Positions 1 to 9,500 are shown, numbered from the stretch's first letter. The stretch is DNA of 19,888 nucleotides from Flavobacteriales bacterium UBA5422 (GCA_002409405.1 DHNG01000001.1:54333-74220); one strand, 5' to 3'. Notes: generated by a model from the sequence alone, not told the origin. A program made the numbers and translations.

Positions 1-1
1 G

Positions 2-1294
2 CACGAAGGCGTTTTAGCTGTTGTTCCGGGAGCTGTAAACAATAACAGTGAATCATATTTCAGTCCGGGAGTTATGTACTTTGAAGAGGAAGAATGGACC
101 GGGATTAAAAACGGATACGAAAATTCTCTTTGGAAAGCCGTCAGGACATGGGATAAAACATCTGTTTCAATAAATCCGAAAAATACCAATCAAGTCGCAT
201 TGGGAGGTTTTTCCCTTACCCCCCTTTCCCTTATTGATAAAGAAAATGGAATTGTAACCGATACATTCAGTACGTCTAATGCACCTTTTACCAGATTTAT
301 AAATGGAAGTGTTTTCTTAAGCTCATTGACCTATGATGACAATGGAAATCTGTGGGTGGCGAATGCTTATAGTATACAACCGTTGAAGCTATTGAGCGCT
401 GACGGTCAGTGGTATTCATTTAGTTTAGGCTCAGCTGCATCCAATAAGCAGACGAAAAAATTGTTTTATGATTACAATGGGAATGTGTGGATGTCTGTGG
501 CAAATACAGGGCTGATCGGATATAAGCCCGGCTCTTCGGTGACGTCTTCTTCTGATGATAAAACCATTTTGTTAAATTCAGGGGAATTTACCGGTAATTT
601 ACCATCCAACAACGTGACAGCAATTGCTATGGATTTTGACGAAGAATTATGGATAGGTACGGATAATGGTTTCGGAATTCTTTACAATTCTGAAAATGCA
701 TTTGATGCGTCAACAGGCTCATACAATGTCCAACGTCCGAAAATTGATGTGAACGGGGAAGTGGATTATATTCTGGGAAGTTTATCCATCACGGATATTG
801 AGGTAGATGGAGGAAACAGAAAATGGTTCGGAACAGCAAATTCAGGAGTCATTTTGCTCTCAGACGATGGCCTTTCAATCGTAAAACACTATACAATGGA
901 CAACTCTCCGTTGGTTTCCAACAGTATTCTGGACATTGAAATTGACCATAAAACCGGAGAAGTATTCATTGTCACGGATAAAGGACTAATGTCCTACAGA
1001 GGTGATGCAACGTATGAAGATGCGGAATATTCGGATGTCAAAATATTTCCCAATCCTGCCCGCCCCGATTTTGACGGCTTGATTACCATTCAGGGAATCC
1101 GGTTTAATTCTGATGTGAAAATTACAGATGTGGCTGGAAATGTTGTTTATATGACAACATCGAACGGAGGTACTGCCACCTGGGACGGGAAGACAACAAC
1201 CGGAGAAAAAGTTGCTTCCGGTGTGTACCTGATCTGGACGGCTTCCAATATCAACAAAGGACGTTTTGTCGGAAAAGTAGTTGTTGCCAACTGA
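2..1294 (+). CDS. porZ: PorZ-like T9SS surface component, 3' part (5' end outside window)
   Basis: The reading frame is open from the first bases of the window, so this is the C-terminal part (about 430 residues) of a longer protein. An ATG at 74 is internal, not a start. Visible are repeated beta-propeller blades of the two-component-regulator-propeller type (NGNLWVAN, NGNVWMSV, DEELWIGTDNG, GNRKWFGTANSG). The last ~85 residues form a T9SS C-terminal domain starting at KIFPNPARP, with a TWDGKTTTGEKVASGVYL core and a terminal VGKVVVAN. In known T9SS systems PorZ sits on the cell surface in the attachment complex with PorU, PorV and PorQ, which processes secreted cargo and links it to A-LPS-type glycan. 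The PorZ assignment rests on this propeller-plus-domain layout and on adjacency to recO, which I recall as common in Bacteroidota. An ordinary propeller-type T9SS cargo protein is the alternative. Confidence 0.72.
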   Translation, partial: HEGVLAVVPGAVNNNSESYFSPGVMYFEEEEWTGIKNGYENSLWKAVRTWDKTSVSINPKNTNQVALGGFSLTPLSLIDKENGIVTDTFSTSNAPFTRFINGSVFLSSLTYDDNGNLWVANAYSIQPLKLLSADGQWYSFSLGSAASNKQTKKLFYDYNGNVWMSVANTGLIGYKPGSSVTSSSDDKTILLNSGEFTGNLPSNNVTAIAMDFDEELWIGTDNGFGILYNSENAFDASTGSYNVQRPKIDVNGEVDYILGSLSITDIEVDGGNRKWFGTANSGVILLSDDGLSIVKHYTMDNSPLVSNSILDIEIDHKTGEVFIVTDKGLMSYRGDATYEDAEYSDVKIFPNPARPDFDGLITIQGIRFNSDVKITDVAGNVVYMTTSNGGTATWDGKTTTGEKVASGVYLIWTASNINKGRFVGKVVVAN

Positions 1295-1302
1295 CAAATG
1301 GT

Positions 1303-1986
1303 ATGAAACAGACGGATATCGGTATTTTCTTGCACCGTACATCATTTTCTGAGTCAAGTCTGATTACCACATTTTATACCCGAAATGAAGGAATTCAGAA
1401 ATTTATTTTTCAGGGTGCGAAGAAGAAAAACAGTACGCTCTTTCCACTCAATATCTGTGAACTGAATTTTTACAGACGTCCTGATTCTGAGCTAGGGAAA
1501 TTAACGCATGCAGATACGTTGGTTGTACTGGACTCCATTGTAACGAATCCTGTCAAGAGTATCATCGCCTTTTTCATCGCGGATGTCATCAGACAGTCAC
1601 TACAGACAAACGAAAAAGAAACAACCGTCTTTGAGTTTCTCCGCAAAGCGATTCACGAATTGAATCAAACGGATGATCTGACATTGTTTCCCTTGCTTTT
1701 CCTTGTTAATTTTACCCCTTTTATCGGTATTCAACCCAGTTTATGTGATGAAGAAGCACTTTATTTTAACTTAAAAGAAGGGGAGTTCCATAGTGATTAC
1801 AGACCAGGTGAATGGTGCGTCGAGGGTGAACAAGTGCATCACTTATACCGGTTGTTTGAAAAGAATGTCATTTCCCCGGTTTTCCGTAAACAGGCTTTTG
1901 AAACCGTTCTCAATTACTACCAATTACACATTCCACGCTTTGATGTAAGCAAGTCGCTGGACATTATCCGGGAGACATTGGCGTGA
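1303..1986 (+). CDS. recO: DNA repair protein RecO
   Basis: A 227-residue protein with the RecO layout. The N-terminal OB-fold (about residues 1-80) begins with a typical start: a short lead into GIFLHRTSFSESSLITTFYT, then GIQKFIFQGAKKKNS. A helical C-terminal domain follows. RecO works with RecF and RecR to load RecA onto SSB-coated single-stranded DNA during recombinational repair, and it anneals complementary strands. The length is normal for Bacteroidota. No four-cysteine zinc motif is visible in the C-terminal half, as in several RecO subfamilies. The ATG lies 8 nt after the stop of the PorZ-like gene, so the two are probably co-transcribed. An earlier ATG at 1298 reads only two codons before a stop and cannot be the start. 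Confidence 0.93.
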   Translation: MKQTDIGIFLHRTSFSESSLITTFYTRNEGIQKFIFQGAKKKNSTLFPLNICELNFYRRPDSELGKLTHADTLVVLDSIVTNPVKSIIAFFIADVIRQSLQTNEKETTVFEFLRKAIHELNQTDDLTLFPLLFLVNFTPFIGIQPSLCDEEALYFNLKEGEFHSDYRPGEWCVEGEQVHHLYRLFEKNVISPVFRKQAFETVLNYYQLHIPRFDVSKSLDIIRETLA

Positions 1987-2077
1987 TGCAGCCATCTTAG
2001 TCAAAAAAACAGAAGCAATCAGTATTCTGCGATGAAAAGCAATTTAGCGGATTGACATTTCTTAATTTTAATTAAAA

Positions 2078-2097
2078 ATACTATGCTCGCATAAAAT
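2078..2097. promoter_or_regulatory. Candidate MarR operator (imperfect palindrome)
   Basis: The core TATGC-TC-GCATA (2082-2093) is a perfect inverted repeat. It extends outward after two unpaired bases on each side (AT ... AT) to a 20-bp imperfect palindrome. It lies 40-60 nt upstream of the MarR ATG, where the -33 element would fall if TATCTTTA (2105-2112) is the -7 element. MarR proteins bind 16-20 bp pseudo-palindromes, commonly in their own promoter, so an autoregulatory operator is the natural inference. Not tested. Confidence 0.45.
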
Positions 2098-2104
2098 ATT
2101 TTTT

Positions 2105-2112
2105 TATCTTTA
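2105..2112 (+). promoter_or_regulatory. Possible -7 promoter element for the MarR operon
   Basis: TATCTTTA matches seven of eight positions of the Bacteroidota -7 consensus TAnnTTTG and lies 21 nt before the MarR start codon. No TTG is found at the expected -33 distance; that space is taken by the palindrome at 2078-2097. Weak on its own. Confidence 0.35.
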
Positions 2113-2133
2113 ACCGATTTCAAATTCATTTTA

Positions 2134-2589
2134 ATGGCTGATAATTCTTCTATTTTAATAGATTCTTCCATCCGTACAGCGTGGTTCAGGCTTTCGAGGA
2201 TGTACAACCAAAAAGCAGCTGAGCACGATATGACAATGTCCATCGGGTTTATTCTGATGAACATTGACAAAGAAGGAACTCCCAGTACACAATTGGGACC
2301 GCGGATGGGAATGGAGCCGACATCGCTTTCCAGAACATTAAAAACAATGGAAACACGTGGGTTGATCAGAAGACAGGGAGAAGGAGCTGATAAACGAAAA
2401 GTATTGATTTTCCTGACAGACGAAGGAATTGAAAAACGCCGGGGAGTCCGTGACTTCTTAATCGATTTCAATACCAAGGTGTTTGAAAAAATGCCACCTT
2501 CAAAGATCAGAGCATTTCTTGAGGTCATCGAAAAAATTGAAAACACGATAGATAAAGAATTGATTAATAAACAAAAAATTAAGGTATGA
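2134..2589 (+). CDS. MarR-family transcriptional regulator of the fatty-acid degradation operon
   Basis: A 151-residue winged-helix protein of normal MarR size. The helix-turn-helix covers about residues 51-80, with the recognition helix around MEPTSLSRTLKTMETRG. The wing follows at 81-95, with the conserved ADKRKVLIFLT (DxR motif, Asp86 and Arg88). The flanking N- and C-terminal helices form the dimer interface. Its stop overlaps the start of the next gene by 4 nt (ATGA, 2586-2589), so the two are translationally coupled. MarR regulators placed this way before beta-oxidation genes commonly repress them and respond to acyl-CoA or another fatty-acid ligand. That ligand is inferred from context, not seen. 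The upstream palindrome at 2078-2097 is a candidate target. Confidence 0.88.
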   Translation: MADNSSILIDSSIRTAWFRLSRMYNQKAAEHDMTMSIGFILMNIDKEGTPSTQLGPRMGMEPTSLSRTLKTMETRGLIRRQGEGADKRKVLIFLTDEGIEKRRGVRDFLIDFNTKVFEKMPPSKIRAFLEVIEKIENTIDKELINKQKIKV

Positions 2590-4991
2590 GCAGAACAATT
2601 AAAAAAGTCGCAGTACTCGGATCTGGTGTAATGGGATCGAGAATTGCGTGTCACTTCGCAAATATTGGATGTGAAGTTGTATTGCTGGATATTGTGCCGA
2701 GAGAGGTCGATGATGCTGAAAAAGCAAAAGGACTGACATTGGAAAATAAAGCTGTTCGCAACAGAATTGTCAACAATTCATTACAGTTCGCGCTCGCTTC
2801 CAATCCATCTCCGATTTACCGGAAATCATTTGCTCAGCGCATCAAAACAGGAAACTTTGATGATGATATGCAACAAATCGGATTGTGCGACTGGATCATC
2901 GAAGTGGTCGTAGAGCGACTGGATATCAAGCAACAGGTATTTGAAAAAGTAGAACAATTCCGCAAGCCGGGAACCATTATTTCTTCTAATACTTCAGGAA
3001 TTCCGATTCATCTGATGCTCGCCGGGAGAAGTGAAGACTTCAAAGCAAATTTCCTGGGAACACACTTTTTTAACCCGCCGCGCTACCTGCAATTGTTAGA
3101 AATCATTCCGACTCCGGAAACAAACCCGGAAATTGTGGATTTTCTGATGGACTTCGGGAGCCGATTCTTAGGGAAAAAGACAGTTCTGTGTAAGGATACA
3201 CCGGCATTTATTGCCAACAGGGTAGGAGTTTACTCCATTATGGGGGTTTTTCATACCGTGAAGGAATTGGGATTGACAGTAGAGCAGGTTGATAAATTAA
3301 CAGGACCGGTACTGGGTCGCCCTAAATCAGCGACGTTCAGAACATGTGATGTCGTGGGATTGGATACCCTTGTCCACGTTGCAAATGGGTTGAAAGAAAA
3401 TTGTCCGAATGACGAGGAACGCGCGTTATTTGAACTACCGGATTACATCTCCAAAATGGTAGAAAATAACTGGATTGGTTCTAAATCCGGACAAGGATTC
3501 TATAAAAAAGTAAAACATCCGGATGGTAGCAGTGAAATCCTGGTATTGGATCTGAATACATTGGAATACCGTTCTCAGGAGAAAGTGAAGTTTGCGACGC
3601 TGGAAATGACAAAACCCATTGAAGACTTAAAGCAACGGACAAAAATGCTCTTTATGGGAATGGACGATGCAGGAAAATTGTACCGTAAATTATTTGGAGG
3701 CCTGTTTGCTTATGTAACGAACAGAATTCCGGAAATTGCAGATGACCTCTACAAAATTGACGATGCGATCAAAGCCGGATTCGGATGGGAATTGGGGCCG
3801 TTTGAAACGTGGGACATCCTCGGATTCGATCAGGGATTGAAACTCATTGCTGATGAGAAAAAAGAAGCTGCTCAATGGGTCAAGGATATGCAAGCAGCGG
3901 GAATAACTTCTTTCTATAAAACAGAAGCAGGAAACCGCTATTTCTACGATCGCTCATCCAAAACATACAAAGTTATTCCGGGAACGGAGAACTTGATTAT
4001 TCTGGATGCGCTGCGTGCAGAGAAAAAAGTATGGGGAAATTCCGATACAACGATTGTTGATTTGGGAGATGGTGTCCTGAACCTGGAATTTCACACCAAG
4101 ATGAATACAATTGGCGGAGGAGTAATCGAAGGAATTAACAAAGCAATTGATCTGGCGGAAGAAAGTTACAAAGGATTGGTGATTTCCAACACAGGACAAA
4201 ACTTTTCTGCCGGAGCAAATGTTGGTATGATCTTCATGATGGCAGCTGAACAGGATTTTGATGAATTGAATTTCTCAGTCAAAGCATTTCAGGATACGAT
4301 GATGCGGGTTCGTTATTCCAATATACCGGTGATCGTTGCACCACACAACCTTGCTTTGGGTGGTGGATGTGAATTGTCGATGCATGCAGATAAGGTAGTT
4401 GCACACGCAGAATTGTACATGGGACTTGTTGAATTTGGTGTCGGACTGATCCCGGGAGGAGGAGGTTCCAAAGAATTTGCAAAGCGTTTGTCGGAAGAAC
4501 TGAAAGAAGGAGATATTAAAATCAATCGTTTGAGAGAACGTTTCCTGACAATCGGTCAGGCCAAAGTATCTACGTCTGCATACGAAGCATTTGATCTGGG
4601 ATACCTCAGAGAGGGAACAGATGAAGTGGTTATCAGCCGCGATCACCAGTTGGCGCGCGCAAAAGCTGCAGCAATTGAACTGTCGGATAAAGGATACATT
4701 GCTCCGAAACGTGAGAAAAACATTACGGTTGTAGGCCAGGAAGGACTCGGAATTGTATACGTAGGTGCCAATACAATGCTTTCCGGAAATTACATGTCAG
4801 AACACGACAAAGTGATCTCTGAAAAACTGGGGTATGTACTGTGCGGAGGAGATTTATCCGAAAATACAGTTGTATCTGAGCAATACCTGTTGGATGTAGA
4901 AAGAAAAGCATTCCTGGAACTGTGTGCGGAGCGCAAAACCCTTGAACGCTTACAGAGTTTGGCAAAAACAGGGAAGATATTAAGAAATTAA
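2586..4991 (+). CDS. Fused 3-hydroxyacyl-CoA dehydrogenase / enoyl-CoA hydratase (FadN-like)
   Basis: An 801-residue bifunctional beta-oxidation enzyme that hydrates trans-2-enoyl-CoA and oxidises the L-3-hydroxyacyl-CoA to 3-ketoacyl-CoA with NAD+. Domain order is dehydrogenase first and hydratase second. This matches Bacillus FadN and is opposite to E. coli FadB. The NAD-binding fold has GSGVMGS at residues 12-18. Dehydrogenase catalytic residues are in place: Ser/Asn in SSNTS (133-137), His160 in GTHFFNPP, Glu172 in LEIIP and Asn211 in NRV. A second dehydrogenase C-terminal-type segment lies around 370-420. In the hydratase part the oxyanion-hole motif FSAGAN is at 540-545. Both catalytic glutamates are present: Glu596 in GGGCELSMHAD and Glu616 in GLVEFGVGLIPGGGG. 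Both activities should therefore be intact. It is the second gene of the MarR operon. A terminator follows directly, so no thiolase or acyl-CoA dehydrogenase is attached here. Confidence 0.93.
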   Translation: MSRTIKKVAVLGSGVMGSRIACHFANIGCEVVLLDIVPREVDDAEKAKGLTLENKAVRNRIVNNSLQFALASNPSPIYRKSFAQRIKTGNFDDDMQQIGLCDWIIEVVVERLDIKQQVFEKVEQFRKPGTIISSNTSGIPIHLMLAGRSEDFKANFLGTHFFNPPRYLQLLEIIPTPETNPEIVDFLMDFGSRFLGKKTVLCKDTPAFIANRVGVYSIMGVFHTVKELGLTVEQVDKLTGPVLGRPKSATFRTCDVVGLDTLVHVANGLKENCPNDEERALFELPDYISKMVENNWIGSKSGQGFYKKVKHPDGSSEILVLDLNTLEYRSQEKVKFATLEMTKPIEDLKQRTKMLFMGMDDAGKLYRKLFGGLFAYVTNRIPEIADDLYKIDDAIKAGFGWELGPFETWDILGFDQGLKLIADEKKEAAQWVKDMQAAGITSFYKTEAGNRYFYDRSSKTYKVIPGTENLIILDALRAEKKVWGNSDTTIVDLGDGVLNLEFHTKMNTIGGGVIEGINKAIDLAEESYKGLVISNTGQNFSAGANVGMIFMMAAEQDFDELNFSVKAFQDTMMRVRYSNIPVIVAPHNLALGGGCELSMHADKVVAHAELYMGLVEFGVGLIPGGGGSKEFAKRLSEELKEGDIKINRLRERFLTIGQAKVSTSAYEAFDLGYLREGTDEVVISRDHQLARAKAAAIELSDKGYIAPKREKNITVVGQEGLGIVYVGANTMLSGNYMSEHDKVISEKLGYVLCGGDLSENTVVSEQYLLDVERKAFLELCAERKTLERLQSLAKTGKILRN

Positions 4992-5011
4992 AATCAACCT
5001 TAATTGATATC

Positions 5012-5043
5012 AAAGGCAATGGGGATTCCTCGTTGCCTTTTTT
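5012..5043 (+). terminator. Rho-independent terminator of the MarR/FadN-like operon
   Basis: The outer stem AAAGGCAA (5012-5019) pairs with TTGCCTTT (5033-5040). The inner bases also pair with wobbles (GGGG against CCTC), leaving a 3-nt loop at 5025-5027. A T-run follows (5038-5043). It lies 20 nt after the stop of the FadN-like gene. Confidence 0.85.
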
Positions 5044-5064
5044 AGTGATTCGTATTTATTTTGT

Positions 5065-5072
5065 TACTTTTG
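5065..5072 (+). promoter_or_regulatory. Bacteroidota -7 promoter element for the lipoprotein gene
   Basis: TACTTTTG is an exact match to TAnnTTTG. It lies just after the terminator of the preceding operon and 30 nt before the ATG at 5103. The -33 box is poor (TTTAG around 5041-5045). Its position shows that the longer frame opening at 5061 (TTG) begins within the promoter and is not the real start. Confidence 0.6.
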
Positions 5073-5102
5073 TTTTCATTGGCATTTAACTCTAAAAATG
5101 AT

Positions 5103-5900
5103 ATGAAATTTCTCGCTTTTATTCCGCTTTTGATTGTTTTCGTTGCCTGCAACGGTTCCAAAAACACGCAGGAAGAACCTGTTGCACAAGAAGAAAAACG
5201 CACACCGGTTGTCGAAGCAGGTGAATTTGATGCACTGATGGAACGAATTGATGCTGAACTTCCGAACATGTCACGGATAGAAAGCCTGATCTATTCCAGA
5301 GAAGACGGTTCTTCTGTTTCTGCGGTAGCGTATCTGGACCAGAACGATGTCATTACAAAGATTGAGGAAGAACGCATCGACGGAAAAACGCATACCAGTG
5401 CTAAATATTCATATTATTCTAACGGTGGGGTATTGTTCGCTACAAAAAAAGCCAGTGAGAAAATTAAAGATAAAACTGCTTATTTCGCGGAAGAGATCTC
5501 GTTTTATTCTCCGGACGGAAAAGTGACAAAATCAAAGGAGCGAACGGCCGATTTTGAAGAATACATCAGTAATGAAGAATACAGAGAAGTTACGTCAATA
5601 GAGCACTCCAAGGAAGATGTCATGAAAGTTCTCAGACAGGAAGGGCCTTATACAACAACCTTTCAGGGATTTGTAGAAAGCGGACCCTACCATTTTCTGA
5701 TTGTTGGGGAAAATGTTCCTACCAATGGGTACACTGCTTCACTGTCCATACAGGAAGACAGTCCGACATTGAGACACTTGCGAAAAGAAGGAAAAAACGC
5801 TCTTGGAAAAGAACTGTCCATTCAATTTGAAAAATACGTTGACGGACAAGGATACATCATGCAAATTCTGAAAAGCGTTGCGTTGGTTGAAAGACGTTAA
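5103..5900 (+). CDS. Putative lipoprotein of unknown function
   Basis: 265 residues from the ATG at 5103. The N-terminus is a short lipoprotein signal: MKF, then a hydrophobic stretch ending in VFVAC, with Cys16 as the lipid-attachment residue. A Glu-rich linker follows. The mature part is acidic and mixed, with several short strands of the YLDQNDVITKIEEE and YYSNGGVLFATKK type, which suggests a beta-rich fold reminiscent of repeated antiparallel hairpins. I recognise no enzyme motif or named family. The promoter at 5065-5072 and the preceding terminator make it a single-gene unit. Its stop shares the four bases TTAA with the stop of the convergent deacetylase gene. It is predicted to be membrane-anchored in the periplasm or at the outer membrane. 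Confidence 0.72.
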   Translation: MKFLAFIPLLIVFVACNGSKNTQEEPVAQEEKRTPVVEAGEFDALMERIDAELPNMSRIESLIYSREDGSSVSAVAYLDQNDVITKIEEERIDGKTHTSAKYSYYSNGGVLFATKKASEKIKDKTAYFAEEISFYSPDGKVTKSKERTADFEEYISNEEYREVTSIEHSKEDVMKVLRQEGPYTTTFQGFVESGPYHFLIVGENVPTNGYTASLSIQEDSPTLRHLRKEGKNALGKELSIQFEKYVDGQGYIMQILKSVALVERR

Positions 5901-6499
5901 TCAATTATTCTGAACACATAATTTTCTGCCAGTAACCGCTCAACAATGGGAGGCAGGAGTTCCTGTACCCGGTCTTTGGATTTACTGTTGTCGTGAAAAA
6001 CCAGGATGTCTCCCGGTTGGATGCTTTCTGCTGCCTTGATAATTGAATCAATAGAGACAGATTGATCATAATCTTTGGAAAGCCAGGTCCACATAACGAT
6101 TTTAAAGCGCTGTGTGAGGAGTTGATCCATCTTTCTGCTCAATCGGCCGTAAGGAGGCCTGAAAAGGTCTGATTTCACCTGTTTTTCCGTTTCCAGTATG
6201 GAATGCAGATAAGTTTTCTTATCCGTTTTCATTCCGTTGAGGTGTTTCATCGTATGATTGCCTGTCCGGTGTCCTTCATCCAGTAATCGCTGATACAATT
6301 CAGGAAACCGCTCAACATTCTCTCCCACACAGAAAAACGTTGCCCGAATGTTTTTTTCCTTTAGAAAGTCCAGTATCCAGGGAGTAATCTCCGGGTTGGG
6401 GCCATCATCAAATGTAAGAAAGACAGACTTGTCGGAAACAGAAATCCCCCAAATCCGTGCAGGAAATAACTTGTGCAGGAGTTTGGGGGATCGATGCAT
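5897..6499 (-). CDS. NodB-domain polysaccharide deacetylase (CE4-type)
   Basis: 200 residues from the ATG at 6499-6497; a TTG one codon upstream is possible but less likely. It is almost entirely a NodB homology domain with all five CE4 motifs. These are TFDDGPNP (29-36, Asp31 base and Asp32 metal ligand), HTMKH (82-86, both metal histidines), RPPYGR (114-119), the WTWLSKDYD segment (about 137-145), and LVFHDN (166-171, catalytic His169). It should be an active metal-dependent deacetylase removing N- or O-acetyl groups from a glycan such as peptidoglycan, chitin-like polymer or surface polysaccharide. The substrate cannot be told from sequence. No clear signal peptide is seen, so its compartment is uncertain. 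The ATG lies 14 nt after the stop of the DUF2723 gene, so the two form an operon. Confidence 0.9.
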   Translation of the reverse strand: MHRSPKLLHKLFPARIWGISVSDKSVFLTFDDGPNPEITPWILDFLKEKNIRATFFCVGENVERFPELYQRLLDEGHRTGNHTMKHLNGMKTDKKTYLHSILETEKQVKSDLFRPPYGRLSRKMDQLLTQRFKIVMWTWLSKDYDQSVSIDSIIKAAESIQPGDILVFHDNSKSKDRVQELLPPIVERLLAENYVFRIID

Positions 6500-6513
6500 C
6501 AATCAGTTGTTGA

Positions 6514-9500
6514 TTATTCTAAAACTGAATCTTGTTTCATTTGCTCCTGGATCAATTGGTTAAAATCCATTTCAGGAGCACTGTTCTGAATCGGCTGGTT
6601 GCTACTTGCTGCAAATCCGTATTCAGCACTCAACGCTTCAATGTAATCTTTTAATGACAACAGGTCAATCGTTCTGATCGCACGAACATTGTCACTTGCA
6701 TCAGCTAATTCTAACTCAATGCGTTTGTACAGTGCAGGTAATTTCTTCTCAAACAATTCCATCACATATTGATTTGTTTGCTTCGCAAATGCACCGTTTG
6801 GATTTCCTTTTGCTTCGTTGGAAGCAGCAAACAGTTGCAGGTAAGAATCCAATGCAACCAGGAAGTGCGGTTGATTCTGAGAAGACAATACAATGTGAGA
6901 AGGGCTGTTCAGGAAGAATTCAATGCTTTGTTTGTATTGCTTGGCTAATTCTGTCCCCAGTTTTTCTGCCTTCGCGTTGTTGTCAGCATCGTAATACATC
7001 TGTACATAATCCACTACAATTCCATCTGAATACCGTGGGTAATTCGCTCCCTGGTACTTGAACGAACCTGCCGGATTCGGCTCACCACCGTCCAATACAA
7101 TTTCTACCGGCATGACTTCTTGTGATCTGTCGAGCAATGCACTTACCCGTTTCTTACCTTCAGCAATTACCTGGTCTGCATTTTTTCTCAATTCCAACAC
7201 TTCTGCTTCCGCAGGTTGGAGTACCGGTTGGTTTTTGATCATATCAATGTACGACTCAGGATATGCTTTTACGCGTTCAGCCTGATCAATTGTATGCAGG
7301 TAGTAACGTACAAGCGAAGCAAACTGACTTCTGTACTGAATCACATGGCGTCTTGCATAGTAATCCGTCAATACATTCGGATCATTCATTTTTCCGAAAT
7401 GTTGCTTCTTCATCAAGCTTTCATACATTTCCTCTACGTCGATCGGAGCATCTTGTCTGATCGGGTTGACTTCATAAGTGGAACCTGTTTGTTTCAACGC
7501 CCCTGCATTTAACAAGGCGCGTGAAAGTTTACTTCCGTATGGGCTGGAGAAATAAATTCCGCGTTTCCATTCGTTGTTTGCCAGGATATCCATCATCATG
7601 ATCTCTTCGCGTGTCAATGAGTTCACTTCCATTTTGAAGATCACTTCGTCCATGATTTTTGACTTATCTGTATTAGAAGGGATCGTACCTGATTTCAGTA
7701 CATTGTCTTTATTTACCTTCAGTGTAAATACATTTGTAGGGAAGAAACGCGCGCTTCCTGCTTTTGTTGTCAACATATTGTTGTCATCACGCAAGAATGC
7801 CATTGCATCTGCCAGGTCCATAGATTCCCATCCCTGACTCAATTGCTGATATGCTTCCTGGAATCCTTTGATGGTATTTTCCGTAGGAGTGATCGCTTGA
7901 TTTTGCAATGCACCAAACAATTCTCTCATTCCGGTAAAGCGCAAGTGGATGTCGTTTGTCAGGTCATTTACCTGCGCAGGACGTGTCAATACTTCTCTCA
8001 ATTGAGTAACACGTTGCTGAACAGCCGGCTGCGCAATTTCAAATCCACTCATTACTGCTGCCATAGAAGTTGCGAATGTTTCAACAGCTTTAACAGCAGT
8101 AGCTTTGTTCACTTTTACACGTAAATCAATTATTTTCTTCAGGATTTCTGTAGAGGCACTATTTCCCAGGTACAGGTCTGACAGGTTCACAAACTGAATC
8201 TGATCCGTATTTCCTGTGTACATCAGAATCTGATCCGGAGAGAATTTAATCGGCAACGGATCCGAATCATATGTTTTACGCATCATTTGTGCCGTGTACC
8301 AATCTGTTTGCATCAGTGAAAGGTTACAAACACGTACATCTGAGCGGAATCCTTCCACTTCCTGAATATACCACAACGGGAATGTGTCGTTGTCTCCGTT
8401 TGTGAAGATAATTCCGTTCGGAGAAACTGCACTCATGTAGTTGTATGCAACATCATGTGCTGTTGTTTTATTGCTTCTGTCGTGGTCATCCCATCCTTGA
8501 GCACCCATGATCACAGGAGCACCCAACCCGAGAAGAGTCGCCAATACAGCACCTGCCGTTTCACTCTTGGTTACCTTTCCGACTAATTTCATTCCTCCCA
8601 GCAACAGGAACGCTATTCCTGCAATCGTTAACCAGGATAGGGTATTCGGAAGAGAAGCTTCACTGTTCATATCAAGGATAAAGAAGAGCGCCAATCCTAC
8701 GGCAGCAATAAGACCAAATTTCTTAAAATGTTCTTTTCCGAATGAGGTGAATGCATGATACAGTGCATATACTCCGACTCCGATCCATATGGCGAAGAAG
8801 TAGAACGACCCTGCATAGGCATAATCACGCTCACGCGGTTCATACACTTTCTGATTCAGGTATACAACGATTGCCAATCCTGTGAGTAAGAACCCTAATA
8901 GTACAGTAAAGGCGTCTTTTGGTGAACGATACGCATGGAAAAAGAATCCGATCAGACCAAGTACCAACGGAATGAAAAAGAAACTATTATTTGCTTTGTT
9001 GTTCGTTGTGTAATAAGGTGCGTTTTCCTGATCACCTAAACGTGGTGTATCGATGAACGAAAATCCGGATTTCCAGTTTCCGTTGATTTGGTTTCCATCC
9101 CCCTGGATGTCATTTTGACGACCTGCGAAATTCCACATAAAGTAACGGATATACATCCAGTTAACCTGGTAGCGGACAAAATAATCGATGTTTTCACCAA
9201 AGCTAGGCAATGGTAACTTATCTTTCCCCATTTCTCCTTCCTTACGGGAAGCATCATACCTGGACCACATTTTGTAACCATCTATTTTTCTAGGGTCTTC
9301 AGCGCTATACATACGCGGGAAGAACGTCGTTTGCTCATATGCAGGTTCTGCCTGTTCCTTGGAATCTTCGTTAACTTCGTAGAATTCTTCTTTGGATTCT
9401 GCTTTGTTTTCCTTTGCAAATTTTTCAGCATCTGCTTTTTTCAGGAATGTCTTCAAAACAACATCATTCTTGTGTACAATGAAACGACGGGCATAAACCG

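Noticed and set aside
986..1357. Minus-strand open frames over the PorZ-like gene end
   Set aside because: Cys/Ser-rich composition, no family resemblance, fully antisense to a clearly coding T9SS domain.
4275..4646. Antisense frames over the enoyl-CoA hydratase domain
   Set aside because: The sense strand encodes intact catalytic motifs there; the antisense frames look like shadows.
5061..5102. Upstream extension of the lipoprotein frame to TTG at 5061
   Set aside because: It overlaps an exact TAnnTTTG promoter element, and the lipoprotein signal starts cleanly at the ATG at 5103.
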